NCBI GenBank assembly: GCA_036395755.1
Contig: DASWCZ010000054.1
Span: 13,202-77,201 of the forward strand
DNA: 64,000 nt
DNA from: Gp7-AA6 sp036395755
GTDB taxonomy: Bacteria; Acidobacteriota; Thermoanaerobaculia; UBA5066; Gp7-AA6
Direction: 5' to 3'
Of this stretch, positions 24,382-35,032 are shown piece after piece (positions within the stretch are counted from its first letter, which is position 1; each line of letters starts with the position of its first letter). Position numbers and translations under genes: made by a program. The notes beneath the pieces are model-generated. The model searched no databases and was not told the DNA's origin. It saw only the letters and a program-made list of their open reading frames with translations.

Positions 24382-25284
24382 TCAGAGCGAGAGATGCGCC
24401 GGCAGGGTGTCGGTCAGAGACCGGTAGGCGTCGAGGTACTTCTCCCGCGTCGTGCGCACGACGCCCTCGGGCAACCGCGGCGCGGGCGGCCGGTGGTCCC
24501 AGCCCGTCGAGTCCAACCAGTCGCGGACGAACTGTTTGTCGAACGACACGGGCGTGCGGCCCGGGGTCCAGGTGCGGGCGTCCCAGTAGCGCGAGGAGTC
24601 GGGCGTGAACGCCTCGTCGATCCAGATCACCCGCCCGTCGAGCCGTCCGAACTCGAGCTTCGTGTCGGCGAGAAGCAGTCCCTTAGTCTCGGCATACTGC
24701 CGCGCTCTTTCGTAGAGCTCGAGCGTCCGATCCCGCAGAATTCCCGCTTCCTCGGAGCCGAGCTCGTCGACCATGCGGGAGAACGGGACGTTCTCGTCGT
24801 GCCCGCGCGCTCTCTTCGTCGCCGGCGTGAAGATTGTCTCGGGGAGCCGCTCCGCCTCGACTAACCGCGGCGGCAACCGCACTCCGCACACTTCGCGCGT
24901 TTTCCTATACTCGGCCCAGCCCGACCCGGCCAGGTATCCGCGCGCCACGCACTCGAAGGGGATGACTTCCGCCTTCTTCACGACGACCGAGCGTCCCTCG
25001 AGGATCGGTCCGTCCTCCTGGAGCGGCCCAGGAAAGCGCGTCACCTCCGTCTCGATCAGGTGGTTCTCGACGTCTGCGAACCTCTCGAACCAGAAGTTCG
25101 AAAGCTGCGTCAGGATCTTTCCCTTGTCGGGTATTCCGGGGGAAAGCACGCAGTCGTACGCGGAGATGCGGTCGCTCGCAACGAGCAGGAGCGCGTCGCC
25201 CAGGTCGTAGAGTTCCCGGACCTTGCCGCGCCGGGACAGCCGCGCGCCCGACAGGTGCGTCTCGGTGACCGCGGCCGGCGGCAT
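24382..25284 (-). CDS. purC: Phosphoribosylaminoimidazole-succinocarboxamide synthase
   Basis: A 300-residue cytoplasmic enzyme joining CAIR and aspartate with ATP in step eight of purine synthesis. Motifs: GKVRELYDLGD and ASDRISAYD near the N-terminus (ATP-binding loop and SDRxSAFD-like motif), ECVARGYLAGSGW, the LADTKLEFG signature and WIDEAFTPDSSRYW. Length is that of the longer, yeast-like branch. The ATG at 25284 is chosen; an earlier in-frame start at 25302 adds only six unconserved residues. It stands alone, about 157 bp upstream of the LPXTG gene on the same strand and divergent from pepA. Confidence 0.97.
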   Translation of the reverse strand: MPPAAVTETHLSGARLSRRGKVRELYDLGDALLLVASDRISAYDCVLSPGIPDKGKILTQLSNFWFERFADVENHLIETEVTRFPGPLQEDGPILEGRSVVVKKAEVIPFECVARGYLAGSGWAEYRKTREVCGVRLPPRLVEAERLPETIFTPATKRARGHDENVPFSRMVDELGSEEAGILRDRTLELYERARQYAETKGLLLADTKLEFGRLDGRVIWIDEAFTPDSSRYWDARTWTPGRTPVSFDKQFVRDWLDSTGWDHRPPAPRLPEGVVRTTREKYLDAYRSLTDTLPAHLSL

Positions 25285-25343
25285 GGCGCGCAACACTAGC
25301 ACCTCGAGGGGGATTCAGGGCCCCGTTCTGCTATGGTTTTTTT

Positions 25344-26939
25344 GTGCGGCTCGAGATTGCAAAATCCGTCTCCCGTTCCGCGTCTCTTTGGCGCGTCGCC
25401 TTCCTGCACGAAGGGCGCGATCCGGGACGCGGCGTTCCGCGGCCGCTGGCGGACTCGATCCGCGTAGCGGCGCGCAATGCCGGCTTTCGGGGCCGGGACC
25501 GGGAGATCGCGGCGGCATCGGGCCGGGACGGCGCGTGGCTGCTCATCGGTCTCGGACCGGCCCCGGCGTCGCTCGCGCGGCTGCGTCGGGCTCTGCGCCG
25601 GGCCGTGGGAGAGAGCGCGTCGCGCTCGCGCTCGCATCTTCTTCTCGTTTTCGGGGCCGGTGTGGATGACGCGATGCTTCGCGCACTCCTGCCCCACCTT
25701 GCCCTCGCCGATTACGCCTTCGAGCGCTACAAGTCGGCCGGCAGGAAGGTTCGGCTTCGCGGCCAGACGAGCGCCGTCGTCGTGCCCGCCGAGGACGTCG
25801 CGACGACGCCTCTCATGGCGGCCGTCTCAGAAGCGCAGGTCGTCGCGGAAGCCGTCTCCTGGGCGCGCGATCTCGGAAACACGCCGGCCAACGATCTCGG
25901 CCCGGCCGAGCTCGCGCGGGCGACGATCGACGCGGGCCATCGCGACGGTCTGACGGTGCGCGTTCTCGGGAAGACCCGGATCACGGCGGAACGGATGGCG
26001 GGCCTTCTCGCCGTCAACGCGGGCAGCGCCCGACCGCCGGCGTTCGTGATCGCCGAGTATCGGCCCGCGAGGCCTCGCGGCACCGCCGTCCTCGTCGGAA
26101 AGGGCATCACTTTCGATTCCGGAGGGATCTCGATCAAGCCGGCCGCGTCGATGGGCGAGATGAAATACGACATGATGGGAGCGGCCACGGTCCTCGCGTG
26201 CGCGCGGGCGGCGAAGGCGCTCCGGTTACCGGTTTCGGTCGTCGCGCTCGCTCCATTGACTGAGAACCTGCCGAGCGGTTCGGCCACGCGCCCCGGCGAC
26301 ATCCTGCGGTTCGGGAACGGCAAGACGGTCGAAGTGGACAACACGGACGCGGAGGGTCGACTCGTGCTGGCGGATGCCCTTTCCTACGCGGGCAAGTTCC
26401 GGCCCGACGTCCTCCTCGACTTTGCGACGCTGACCGGGGCGGTTCTCGTCGCCCTCGGACACGAGTGCGCCGCCCTTTTCACGGACGACGAGACGCTCGC
26501 GACCGAGCTCCTAGCTTCGGGGGAAGCGAGTGGGGAGCGTCTCTGGCGCCTCCCGCTCTGGGACGACTATCGCGAGAACCTCCGGTCCGAGTGGGCGGAC
26601 ATGAAGAACACCGCCGGCCGCAATGCAGGATCGATCGCCGCCGCCGTTTTCCTGAAGGAGTTCGTCCCGAAGGACGTTGCCTGGGCGCACATAGACATCG
26701 CCGGCGTCGCGCACTTCGAAAAGGAGCACGCCGGGTATGCAGCCGGGGCGACCGGCTTCGGCGTCGCGCTGACCATCGATTTCCTGAGGAGGCATTTCGG
26801 AAAGGGTTCGGCTGAGAGACAGGTTCGTCGCGGCCGGCCGGGAAAGACTCGTCGCGGCGCGCCGCGGGGCTCGAACCCGGGCGCCGGGACGAGAGCGCAC
26901 GCCTCGCCCCGACGCGGGCGAGAGGAAGAAGAGAGCTAG
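25344..26939 (+). CDS. pepA: Leucyl aminopeptidase, M17 family
   Basis: A 531-residue cytoplasmic metallo-aminopeptidase that removes N-terminal residues and recycles peptides. Metal and catalytic residues of the M17 fold are present: Lys253 in VGKGITFDSGG, Asp in KYDMMGA, and the signature NTDAEGRL with Asp335 and Glu337. The N-terminal domain (about 1-155) is less conserved, as usual. The start is GTG at 25344. The conserved fold ends near ALTIDFLRRHFG (about residue 488); the remaining 43 or so residues are rich in Arg, Gly and Ser (for example RRGRPGKTRRGAPRG) and appear to be read-through into degraded sequence next to the M28 relic, so the native stop has probably been lost. Confidence 0.95.
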   Translation: MRLEIAKSVSRSASLWRVAFLHEGRDPGRGVPRPLADSIRVAARNAGFRGRDREIAAASGRDGAWLLIGLGPAPASLARLRRALRRAVGESASRSRSHLLLVFGAGVDDAMLRALLPHLALADYAFERYKSAGRKVRLRGQTSAVVVPAEDVATTPLMAAVSEAQVVAEAVSWARDLGNTPANDLGPAELARATIDAGHRDGLTVRVLGKTRITAERMAGLLAVNAGSARPPAFVIAEYRPARPRGTAVLVGKGITFDSGGISIKPAASMGEMKYDMMGAATVLACARAAKALRLPVSVVALAPLTENLPSGSATRPGDILRFGNGKTVEVDNTDAEGRLVLADALSYAGKFRPDVLLDFATLTGAVLVALGHECAALFTDDETLATELLASGEASGERLWRLPLWDDYRENLRSEWADMKNTAGRNAGSIAAAVFLKEFVPKDVAWAHIDIAGVAHFEKEHAGYAAGATGFGVALTIDFLRRHFGKGSAERQVRRGRPGKTRRGAPRGSNPGAGTRAHASPRRGREEEES

Positions 26940-26944
26940 CGGGA

Positions 26945-27215
26945 CTTTTTTCGCGTCCGCACCCGATCCCGCGCTTCCGATTCTCCCACGAGGAAAGAGA
27001 CTGTCTCGTCCCACACGACACGAGCTCTTCGATCGTCTCGCGAAGGGCGCGGTCGTCGATCTCTTTTTCGCGCGATCGATCCGGCGAAAGACGAGATTCG
27101 ATTCGGCGCGCGCTTCCGTCCGGGCGGCTCCTGCGGATCGCGCCGCGCTCGGCAGAGCGCACAGCGGTGTCTCGAGAAGCGCGACGAGAATCAACGCGGT
27201 CGCGAGTTTGACTGG
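26945..27215 (-). pseudogene. Remnant of an M28-family aminopeptidase
   Basis: On the minus strand one frame (about 27215-27085) encodes a signal-peptide-like segment LATALILVALLETPLCAL leading to ARAESNLVFRRIDR; a second frame (about 27075-26950) encodes IDDRALRETIEELVSC followed by GTRQSLSSWENRKRGIG. The latter is the characteristic start of secreted M28 zinc peptidases (typical form LVxFGTRHTLS...RGIGAAR). The two pieces are out of frame, no good start codon precedes the first, and the zinc-binding catalytic domain is missing: sequence runs straight into the 3' end of pepA. It is therefore a 5' relic left by a deletion plus a frameshift. This stretch has no other gene. Confidence 0.62.
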
Positions 27216-27245
27216 CCGAAATCGCTCTGCTAGCGTCGCCGCCAC

Positions 27246-28028
27246 ATGCCCCTGCGCAGGTTTTCGATCGGTCTGGCGGGGGAGGAAGTGTATCCCCGCT
27301 TCGTGGAGGAGCTGGCGGAGAAGCTCGATGATTCCGCGCTCGACAGGAATGTCGTCGCCCGCGAAGCGTTGACCCGCCTGTATCTGGGCCGCGACGTCAA
27401 CTGGGAGGAGGCGGCCGGGGATCCGTCGTCTCCGCTCGCCATCCGCGCGCTCCTCGCCTCGTTCGATCCGCGCAACGCGACTCTCGAGGCGGAGTACTAC
27501 CGGGAGATCGACTTGACGAAGTGGGCCCGCGTGAAACCGCTTCTCTGGTTCTGGCAGATGTTCGACCACTCCCCCGTGGGCCGGAACGTCCGGCTCGGTA
27601 CGAAGGTCCGGGCGATGCTCGCGGAGCGGGTTTTCCGTCGCTGCGGGCGGGACGTCCGTATTTTTCACGAGGTGGAGTTTTCGTTCGGGTACAACCTGTC
27701 GGTCGGCAACGGAGTGACGATCCATCGGAACGTCCTGATCGACGACCGCGGAGAGGTGGTCATCGGCGACGACGCGTCGATCTCCGACTACGCGAACATC
27801 TACTCGCACTCGCACGCCGTCGAGGACATCCACGACGTCTCGCTCGGGCGCACCGTGATCGGCGACCGGGTCCGCATTACCTACCATGCCGTCGTGCTGT
27901 CCGGGGTCGAGATCCAGGCGGACGCGTTGATCGGCTCGATGGGAGTGGTCTCGAAGCCCGTCGCCGCCGGCGTGATCGCGGCCGGAATTCCGGCCAAACC
28001 GATCGGACAAAAGAAGACGAAGTCCTAA
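27246..28028 (+). CDS. Hexapeptide-repeat (left-handed beta-helix) acyltransferase
   Basis: A 260-residue protein. The N-terminal half (about 1-110) is helical and unrecognised; from about 120 it shows the hexapeptide repeat pattern of a left-handed beta-helix: LSVGNGVTIHRNVLIDDRG, VVIGDDASISDYANIYSHSH, VIGDRVRITYHAVVLSGVEI and the C-terminal cap VVSKPVAAGVIAAGIPAKPIG, typical of WbbJ/LacA/NodL O-acetyltransferases. The likely reaction is acetyl (or acyl) transfer from acetyl-CoA to a sugar or small molecule; the acceptor is unknown. The ATG at 27246 is the first good start. It is 61 bp upstream of recN in the same direction, and no polysaccharide genes lie nearby. Confidence 0.85.
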   Translation: MPLRRFSIGLAGEEVYPRFVEELAEKLDDSALDRNVVAREALTRLYLGRDVNWEEAAGDPSSPLAIRALLASFDPRNATLEAEYYREIDLTKWARVKPLLWFWQMFDHSPVGRNVRLGTKVRAMLAERVFRRCGRDVRIFHEVEFSFGYNLSVGNGVTIHRNVLIDDRGEVVIGDDASISDYANIYSHSHAVEDIHDVSLGRTVIGDRVRITYHAVVLSGVEIQADALIGSMGVVSKPVAAGVIAAGIPAKPIGQKKTKS

Positions 28029-28089
28029 GTTCGAAGTCCCGGGTCCCGCTCCTCAAGCGGCAAGGGGGACCTGGGACTATTCTTCCCCC

Positions 28090-29760
28090 GTGCTGCGCCG
28101 TCTGACGATCCGGAACCTCGCGATCGTGGAGGATCTCGACCTCGAGCTCGGGCCCGGTCTGACCGTCGTGACCGGCGAGACGGGAGCCGGGAAATCCATC
28201 CTGGTGGATGCCCTGGCTCTTCTCGCGGGCGCCCGGGGCTCCGCCGATCTGGTTCGCCGTGGCGCCGAGCGGCTCGTGGTGGCGGGGGAGTTCGAGTGCG
28301 ATCGCCCGGTGCGGGAAATCCTCGAGGATGCGGGCCTGCCGTCCTTAGAAACGCTCCTCGTTCGCCGCGAGCTCTCGCCCGACGGCCGCGGCCGCGCCTT
28401 CGTCGAGGACGAACCGGCTGCGATTCGCACCCTCGCCCGGCTGGGCGACCGTCTCGTCTCGATCCAGGGACAGAACTCGGAAAGAGAGCTGGTCGACGCC
28501 GACGCGCCGCTCGATCTCCTCGATGCGTTCGCGGCAGCGTCCGCGGAGCGGGAGGAGGTCGCAGACGCGGCTCGGTCCTGGTCGGCGGCCCGCGAAGCGC
28601 TGGAGAAGCTGGAGGCCTCGAGACGAGACCGTTCCGCACGGCTCGAAACGATCGATTTTCAGATCCGCGACATCGAGGCGGCGGCTCCCGACGAGAAGGA
28701 GGCGGAAGAGCTGTCGTTCGAGCGGGAACGGCTTCTTCACGCCGACCGGATCCGGCTCGCGGGCGAGACCGCTCTCGCCGCGCTCTCGGAGGGGGAGGCG
28801 TCCGCCGCCGACCGGCTCGGAGAGGCCGCGCGAGCGTTCGCCGACCTCGCGGCGATCGATCCGCGCGAAGAGAGCCGCGTCGAGGAGATCGAGGAAATCA
28901 AGCGCCGGGTTTCGGATCTCGCGGCGGCGGCGCGGGACGCCGCCGCCGGAATCGAGTCGGATCCGGACCGGCTGACCGCGGTCGAATCGCGACTGGAGAA
29001 GCTTTCCCGCGTCCGGCGCAAGTACGGACCGACGCTCGTCGACGTGCGCGCTCTGCTCGAGAAGCTCACCGCCGAACGGAGCGATCTCGCGAACATCGAA
29101 GATGCCCTCGATCGGCGCCAGCGCGAGGAGGGCGGGGCGCGGGACGCCTACGGCAAGGCAGCTCTTGCGCTGTCCGCGAAGAGGCGGGCCGCGGCTCCCC
29201 GGTTTTCCGCGGCGGTCGAGAAGGAGCTCGGTGGCCTCGCGCTCGAGAAGGCGCGTTTCCGTGTCGAGGTCACGGCCTTCGACGGCGACGCTCCCCGCCG
29301 GTCGGGCCAGGAGCGTGCGTCGCTCCTCTTTCAGCCGAACCCGGGAGAGCCGGAGAGGCCGCTCGACCGAATCGCTTCGGGCGGAGAGCTGTCGCGCCTC
29401 CAGCTCGCCGTGCAGTCGGTCGCGGCGGCGCGCGGCGGCCGGCGGCGGACCCTCGTCTTCGACGAGGTGGACGCCGGGATCGGGGGTCGGACGGCGGAGT
29501 CCGTGGGGAAGAAGCTCCGCGCGCTGGCGCAGCGCGGGCAGGTCCTCTGCGTAACCCACGTGCCGCAAATCGCGGCGCTGGCCGACCGTCACTTCCGCGC
29601 CGAAAAGAAGGAGCTCAAGGGGCGCACGATCGCGGCCGTGCGCCTCCTCGAAGGCCGGGAACGGGTGGACGAGATCGCCCGGATGCTCGCCGGAGAAAAG
29701 GTCCCGGAGACCGCGCTGCGGCACGCCCGGGAGCTGCTCGCGCAGGCAGGGAACGCGTGA
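28090..29760 (+). CDS. recN: DNA repair protein RecN
   Basis: A 556-residue SMC-like ATPase that helps hold and repair broken DNA ends. It starts LRRLTIRNLAIVEDLDLEL, carries Walker A TGETGAGKSILVDA with Lys35, a QGQNSE Q-loop-type motif, a central coiled coil (about 150-370), the signature IASGGELSRLQLA and Walker B RTLVFDEVDAGIGG, then CVTHVPQIAA. All are complete. The start is GTG at 28090. Its stop overlaps the next gene as GTGA, beginning a run of coupled housekeeping genes through aroB. Confidence 0.96.
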   Translation: MLRRLTIRNLAIVEDLDLELGPGLTVVTGETGAGKSILVDALALLAGARGSADLVRRGAERLVVAGEFECDRPVREILEDAGLPSLETLLVRRELSPDGRGRAFVEDEPAAIRTLARLGDRLVSIQGQNSERELVDADAPLDLLDAFAAASAEREEVADAARSWSAAREALEKLEASRRDRSARLETIDFQIRDIEAAAPDEKEAEELSFERERLLHADRIRLAGETALAALSEGEASAADRLGEAARAFADLAAIDPREESRVEEIEEIKRRVSDLAAAARDAAAGIESDPDRLTAVESRLEKLSRVRRKYGPTLVDVRALLEKLTAERSDLANIEDALDRRQREEGGARDAYGKAALALSAKRRAAAPRFSAAVEKELGGLALEKARFRVEVTAFDGDAPRRSGQERASLLFQPNPGEPERPLDRIASGGELSRLQLAVQSVAAARGGRRRTLVFDEVDAGIGGRTAESVGKKLRALAQRGQVLCVTHVPQIAALADRHFRAEKKELKGRTIAAVRLLEGRERVDEIARMLAGEKVPETALRHARELLAQAGNA

Positions 29761-30785
29761 GGCGGGACGACCGGCACTCGCGCTCCGTCCTTTTCTCCGG
29801 GATCGGGGAGGCGGGCCAGGAGAAGATCGCGCGATTTTCCATCGCGATCGTCGGGGTCGGCGCCGTGGGCGCCGCCGCGGCGGAGATGGCGGCCCGCGCC
29901 GGCGTCGAACGGCTGACGCTCGTGGACCGCGACGTCGTCGAGGAGTCGAACCTCGCGCGACAGTTCCTCTTCGATGCGGAGGACGCGGCGCGCGTCGTTT
30001 CAAAGGCGGCCGCGGGGGCGCAACGGCTTCGCCGGATCGCGCCGGAAGTCGACGTCCGCGCCGTCGTTGTCGATCTCGATTTCGAAAATGCCCGGGAGAT
30101 TCTCCGGTCTCACGGCGTCGTCGTCGACGGCTCGGACAACTTCGAGACGCGGCTCCTCGTCTCGGACGCCGCGAGCGCCCTCGGCATTCCATCAATCTAC
30201 GCGGCATGCGTCGGCGATGAAGGGCTCGTGACCGTGTCGGTGCCCGGCTTGACGCCCTGCCTGCGCTGCTACCTCGAGGCTCTTCCGCCGGCGGGATCGA
30301 GCCCGACCTGCGACACCGTGGGTATTGTCCCGACTCTCCCGCCGCTCGTGGCTTCCGTCGCGGTCACGGAAGCGCTGCGCCTCGCGGTCGACAGCGAGCC
30401 GTCCCGGGGGATCCTCTCGCTCTCGATCTGGGACGGCGGCTTTCGATCGCACCGCTCGTTCGAGGCCGTTCGCCCTTCGCCATCCTGTCCGGTCTGTTCC
30501 GGAACGCGTTTTCCGGCGCTCGAAGGAGACGGCGCCGCGGACGTCGTCAAGCTCTGCGGCCGCCGCTCGGTTCAAGTCGCGCCGGCCGGCCGGGCACGGC
30601 CCGATTTCGACGCCCTGGAAGAACGCCTGGCTCGCGTCGGAGAGGTGCGGCGCTCGCCGCAGCTCCTGAACGCCGACCTGGATGGAGTCTCCCTGACTAT
30701 ATTCTCCGACGGGCGTTGCGTCGTGCGCGGCACCGGGGACACCGTCCGGGCCGTCGCCCTCTACGACCGCTACGTCGGGCGGTGA
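29757..30785 (+). CDS. ThiF/MoeB/HesA-family E1-like adenylyltransferase
   Basis: A 342-residue enzyme that adenylates the C-terminus of a ubiquitin-like sulfur carrier. The nucleotide fold is IVGVGAVGAAAAEMAARAG; LVDRDVVEESNLARQFLF holds the ATP-contacting Arg; DGSDNFETR and two zinc-type pairs, CLRC and CPVC, follow. TCDTVGIVPTLPPLVAS carries the cysteine used for thioester or persulfide chemistry in MoeB-like proteins. A C-terminal domain (about 265-342) ends in LTIFSDGRCVVRGTGD and LYDRYVG, a module seen in Uba4-like E1 proteins. No ThiS/MoaD-type carrier is encoded nearby, so the pathway (molybdopterin, thiamine, cysteine or tRNA thiolation) is open. The GTG start overlaps the recN stop by 4 nt. 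Confidence 0.88.
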   Translation: MRRDDRHSRSVLFSGIGEAGQEKIARFSIAIVGVGAVGAAAAEMAARAGVERLTLVDRDVVEESNLARQFLFDAEDAARVVSKAAAGAQRLRRIAPEVDVRAVVVDLDFENAREILRSHGVVVDGSDNFETRLLVSDAASALGIPSIYAACVGDEGLVTVSVPGLTPCLRCYLEALPPAGSSPTCDTVGIVPTLPPLVASVAVTEALRLAVDSEPSRGILSLSIWDGGFRSHRSFEAVRPSPSCPVCSGTRFPALEGDGAADVVKLCGRRSVQVAPAGRARPDFDALEERLARVGEVRRSPQLLNADLDGVSLTIFSDGRCVVRGTGDTVRAVALYDRYVGR

Positions 30786-30786
30786 A

Positions 30787-31398
30787 ATGCGGCGCGTCCG
30801 CCTTCCCGACCTGCTCGCGTCGGCGGAAGAGCTCACGCGTCTCTCGGTCGTCCTCGCTCGTGGAGGGGTCGCGGCAGTTCCGACCGAGACGTTTTACGGT
30901 CTCGCCGCGGATCCGACGAACGAGACCGGCGTCTCCCGCGTCTTCGCGATCAAAGGACGGGACGACGGCAAGCCGCTTCTCGTGCTGTTCTCGGATCCCG
31001 CGCAACTCGACGCCCTCGGTGTCGCGGCGGAGCGGCCGCAGCTCGATCGTTTCCTCGCGATCTGGCCGGCGGCGCTGACTGTCGTCCTGCCGCTCCGCTC
31101 GCCGATCGCCGCGTCGCGAGGCGGCGTCACCCTCGCCCTGCGCATGCCGGCCGCTCCCCGGCTGCGGGAGCTCCTTTCGGCCGTCGGTCCTCTCACGGGC
31201 ACGAGCGCCAACCGCTCGGGCGATCTTCCCCTCGGCGATCCGGACGCGGTCGAGCGGGCGTTCGGCTCCGATCTCGATCTCGTGGTCGACGGTGGTCCGA
31301 CGGCGGGAGGAGAGCCGTCGACCCTGATCGACGCGACGCGGGAGCCGTTCCGGGTGCTGCGTCGCGGGGCGTTTCGATGGCCCGAAACGGAAGAGTGA
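30787..31398 (+). CDS. tsaC: L-threonylcarbamoyladenylate synthase
   Basis: A 203-residue YrdC/Sua5-fold protein that makes threonylcarbamoyl-AMP from threonine, bicarbonate and ATP, the first step of t6A37 tRNA modification. Characteristic sequences are GGVAAVPTETFYGLAADP, IKGRDDGKPLLVLF (the KxR...KP active-site pattern), WPAALTVVLP, LALRMPAAP and TGTSANRSGD. The short form without the Sua5 C-terminal domain is present. It begins one base after the upstream stop. tsaE, a partner in the same pathway, is at 53801-54244. Confidence 0.93.
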   Translation: MRRVRLPDLLASAEELTRLSVVLARGGVAAVPTETFYGLAADPTNETGVSRVFAIKGRDDGKPLLVLFSDPAQLDALGVAAERPQLDRFLAIWPAALTVVLPLRSPIAASRGGVTLALRMPAAPRLRELLSAVGPLTGTSANRSGDLPLGDPDAVERAFGSDLDLVVDGGPTAGGEPSTLIDATREPFRVLRRGAFRWPETEE

Positions 31399-31431
31399 TC
31401 GCGGCAGCGGCGTGCTAGATTGCCCGTTTTC

Positions 31432-31971
31432 ATGGGCACCGTTCGAGAATATGCCGGAAAGGCGCCGCTTCTCGGCGAGCGCGTGTATCTCGCGGAGACC
31501 GCCGCGGTCATCGGCGACGTCGTGCTCGGGGACGACGTGTCGGTCTGGTACAACTCGGTCGTCCGCGGCGACTGCCACTTCATCCGAGTCGGCGCGCGGT
31601 CGAACATCCAGGACAACTGCGCGGTCCACGTGACGCAGAAGAAGTACCCGACGATTCTCGAGGAGGAGGTCACGCTCGGCCACGGCGCGATCGTCCATGG
31701 CGCAGTCGTCCGGCGCGGGGCGCTCATCGGCATCCGGGCGACGGTGCTCGACGGAGCGGAAGTCGGCGAGTCCGCGTTCGTCGGCGCGGGCGCGCTCGTT
31801 ACGCCCCGAACGGTCGTCCCCCCGCGCACGCTCTGGCTCGGAGCACCCGCGCGGCAGGTCCGGGAGCTGTCCGGAGCCGAGGTCGACGACCTGAAGCACT
31901 TTCACTCCAACTACCTCCGGTACAAGGAGGAGTACTTCCGGCTCGACGGGCGCTGGGCGATCGCCCCGTGA
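31432..31971 (+). CDS. Gamma-class carbonic anhydrase-like hexapeptide protein
   Basis: A 179-residue left-handed beta-helix protein of the YrdA/CaiE/gamma-carbonic-anhydrase family. The three zinc histidines are in place: His66 in CAVHVT, His84 and His89 in LGHGAIVHG, together with the conserved RGDCHFIRVG and SNIQDN. Family members hydrate CO2 or are close inactive relatives; several YrdA proteins need metal but lack measurable activity, so function is provisional. The ATG at 31432 is preferred to a TTG at 31420. The next gene, hisS, overlaps it by 4 nt. Confidence 0.9.
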   Translation: MGTVREYAGKAPLLGERVYLAETAAVIGDVVLGDDVSVWYNSVVRGDCHFIRVGARSNIQDNCAVHVTQKKYPTILEEEVTLGHGAIVHGAVVRRGALIGIRATVLDGAEVGESAFVGAGALVTPRTVVPPRTLWLGAPARQVRELSGAEVDDLKHFHSNYLRYKEEYFRLDGRWAIAP

Positions 31972-33259
31972 CTCCGCGCTACCGGTCGGTCAAAGGGACG
32001 CGCGATCTGCTTCCGCCGGAGAGCGAGCGTTGGAACGAGGCCGAGCGAATCGCCCGGGAGATCTTCCGTTCCCGGGGTTACGGCGAAATCCGTACGCCGG
32101 TGCTCGAAGATACCGCGCTCTTCGCGCGGTCGGTCGGCGAGACGACCGACATCGTCCACAAGGAGATGTACACGTTTCCCGATCGGAAGGGACGGTCCCT
32201 GTCGATGCGGCCGGAGAATACGGCCGGCGTCGTCCGCGCCGTGATCGAGAACGGGCTTGCCGCCGGGCCGATGCCACTGCGCCTGTACTACATCGGGCCC
32301 CAGTTCCGATACGAGCGGCCGCAGGCGGGGCGCTTTCGCGAGTTCTCGCAGATCGGCGTCGAGCTCCTCGGGGTTCCCGGTCCGGCGGCGGAGGCGGAGG
32401 TCCTCGAAATGCTCTTCGACTTCCTTCGCGCGCTCGGCTTCCGCGAGCTGTCGGTGACTTTGAACTCGGTCGGCACTGCCGCGACCCGCGTTTCGTTCGG
32501 CGAGATGCTCAAGGCGCATGTCCTTCCGCGGTCCGGCGCTTTCGGCGAAGACGACCGCCGCAAGCTGACGGAGAACCCGCTGCGGCTCTTCGATTCGAAG
32601 GACCCGGGCGTCCGCACCGCGCTCGAGGGCGCTCCGCGCACGGTGGACTTTCTGGATGAAGACTCCCGTCGGCACCATGCCGAAGTCCGTCGGCTTCTGA
32701 CCGACGCCGGAATTCCCTTCCGGGACGAGCCCTCGCTCGTCCGCGGGCTCGACTACTACACGCGAACCGTGTTCGAGGTCGTCTCGGAAGATCTCGGAGC
32801 GCAAGACGCGATCCTGGGCGGCGGACGGTACGACGCGCTCGTCGAATCGCTCGGCGGTCCTTCCGTTCCGGCCATCGGTTTCGCGATCGGAGAGGACCGG
32901 CTCCTGCAGGTCGCGCCTTTGACGGTGACCCGCCGCGCCTGCGTCGTCGTCGTGCCCCAACGTTCCGACGACCTCGCCGAGGCGGCCCGGATTGCGCGCG
33001 AGATCCGCGCGGCCCTGCCCGGCGGGTGCGTGGAAGTCGACCTCGCGGCGCGCGGGATCAAGAAGGGCCTGGCGCGTGCGGGCGCTCTCCTCGAAGAAGC
33101 TGACGCCCGAGGGTTCGACCGGGAAGGCCTGCTCGCCGTGCTGATCGGGGAACGCGAGCGGGCGGACGGCTCGGTCACCGTCAAGAGGCTGGCCACGGGG
33201 GAACAGGAAACCTTCCCGCGCTCGGAGCTCGCCGAGAGACTCGGCGCCGCGAGGGAACG

Positions 33260-33263
<4 letters not shown>
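31968..33263 (+). CDS. hisS: Histidyl-tRNA synthetase
   Basis: A 431-residue class II aminoacyl-tRNA synthetase charging tRNA-His. The N-terminus YRSVKGTRDLLPPES, motif 2 (IGPQFRYERPQAGRFREFSQ), the histidine-specific LVRGLDYYTRTVFE and motif 3 (GGGRYDALVESLGG...AIGFAIGEDR) are all present; the anticodon-binding domain occupies about 330-431. The GTG at 31968 overlaps the stop of the carbonic anhydrase-like gene and its own stop overlaps aspS, both as GTGA. Confidence 0.97.

Positions 33264-35028
<1,765 letters not shown>

Positions 35029-35032
<4 letters not shown>

Noticed and set aside
26860..26900. tRNA T-arm-like sequence CGGGTTCGAGCCCCG on the minus strand
   Set aside because: Only the T-arm resembles a tRNA; there is no acceptor pairing, no D-arm and no anticodon arm at the right distances.
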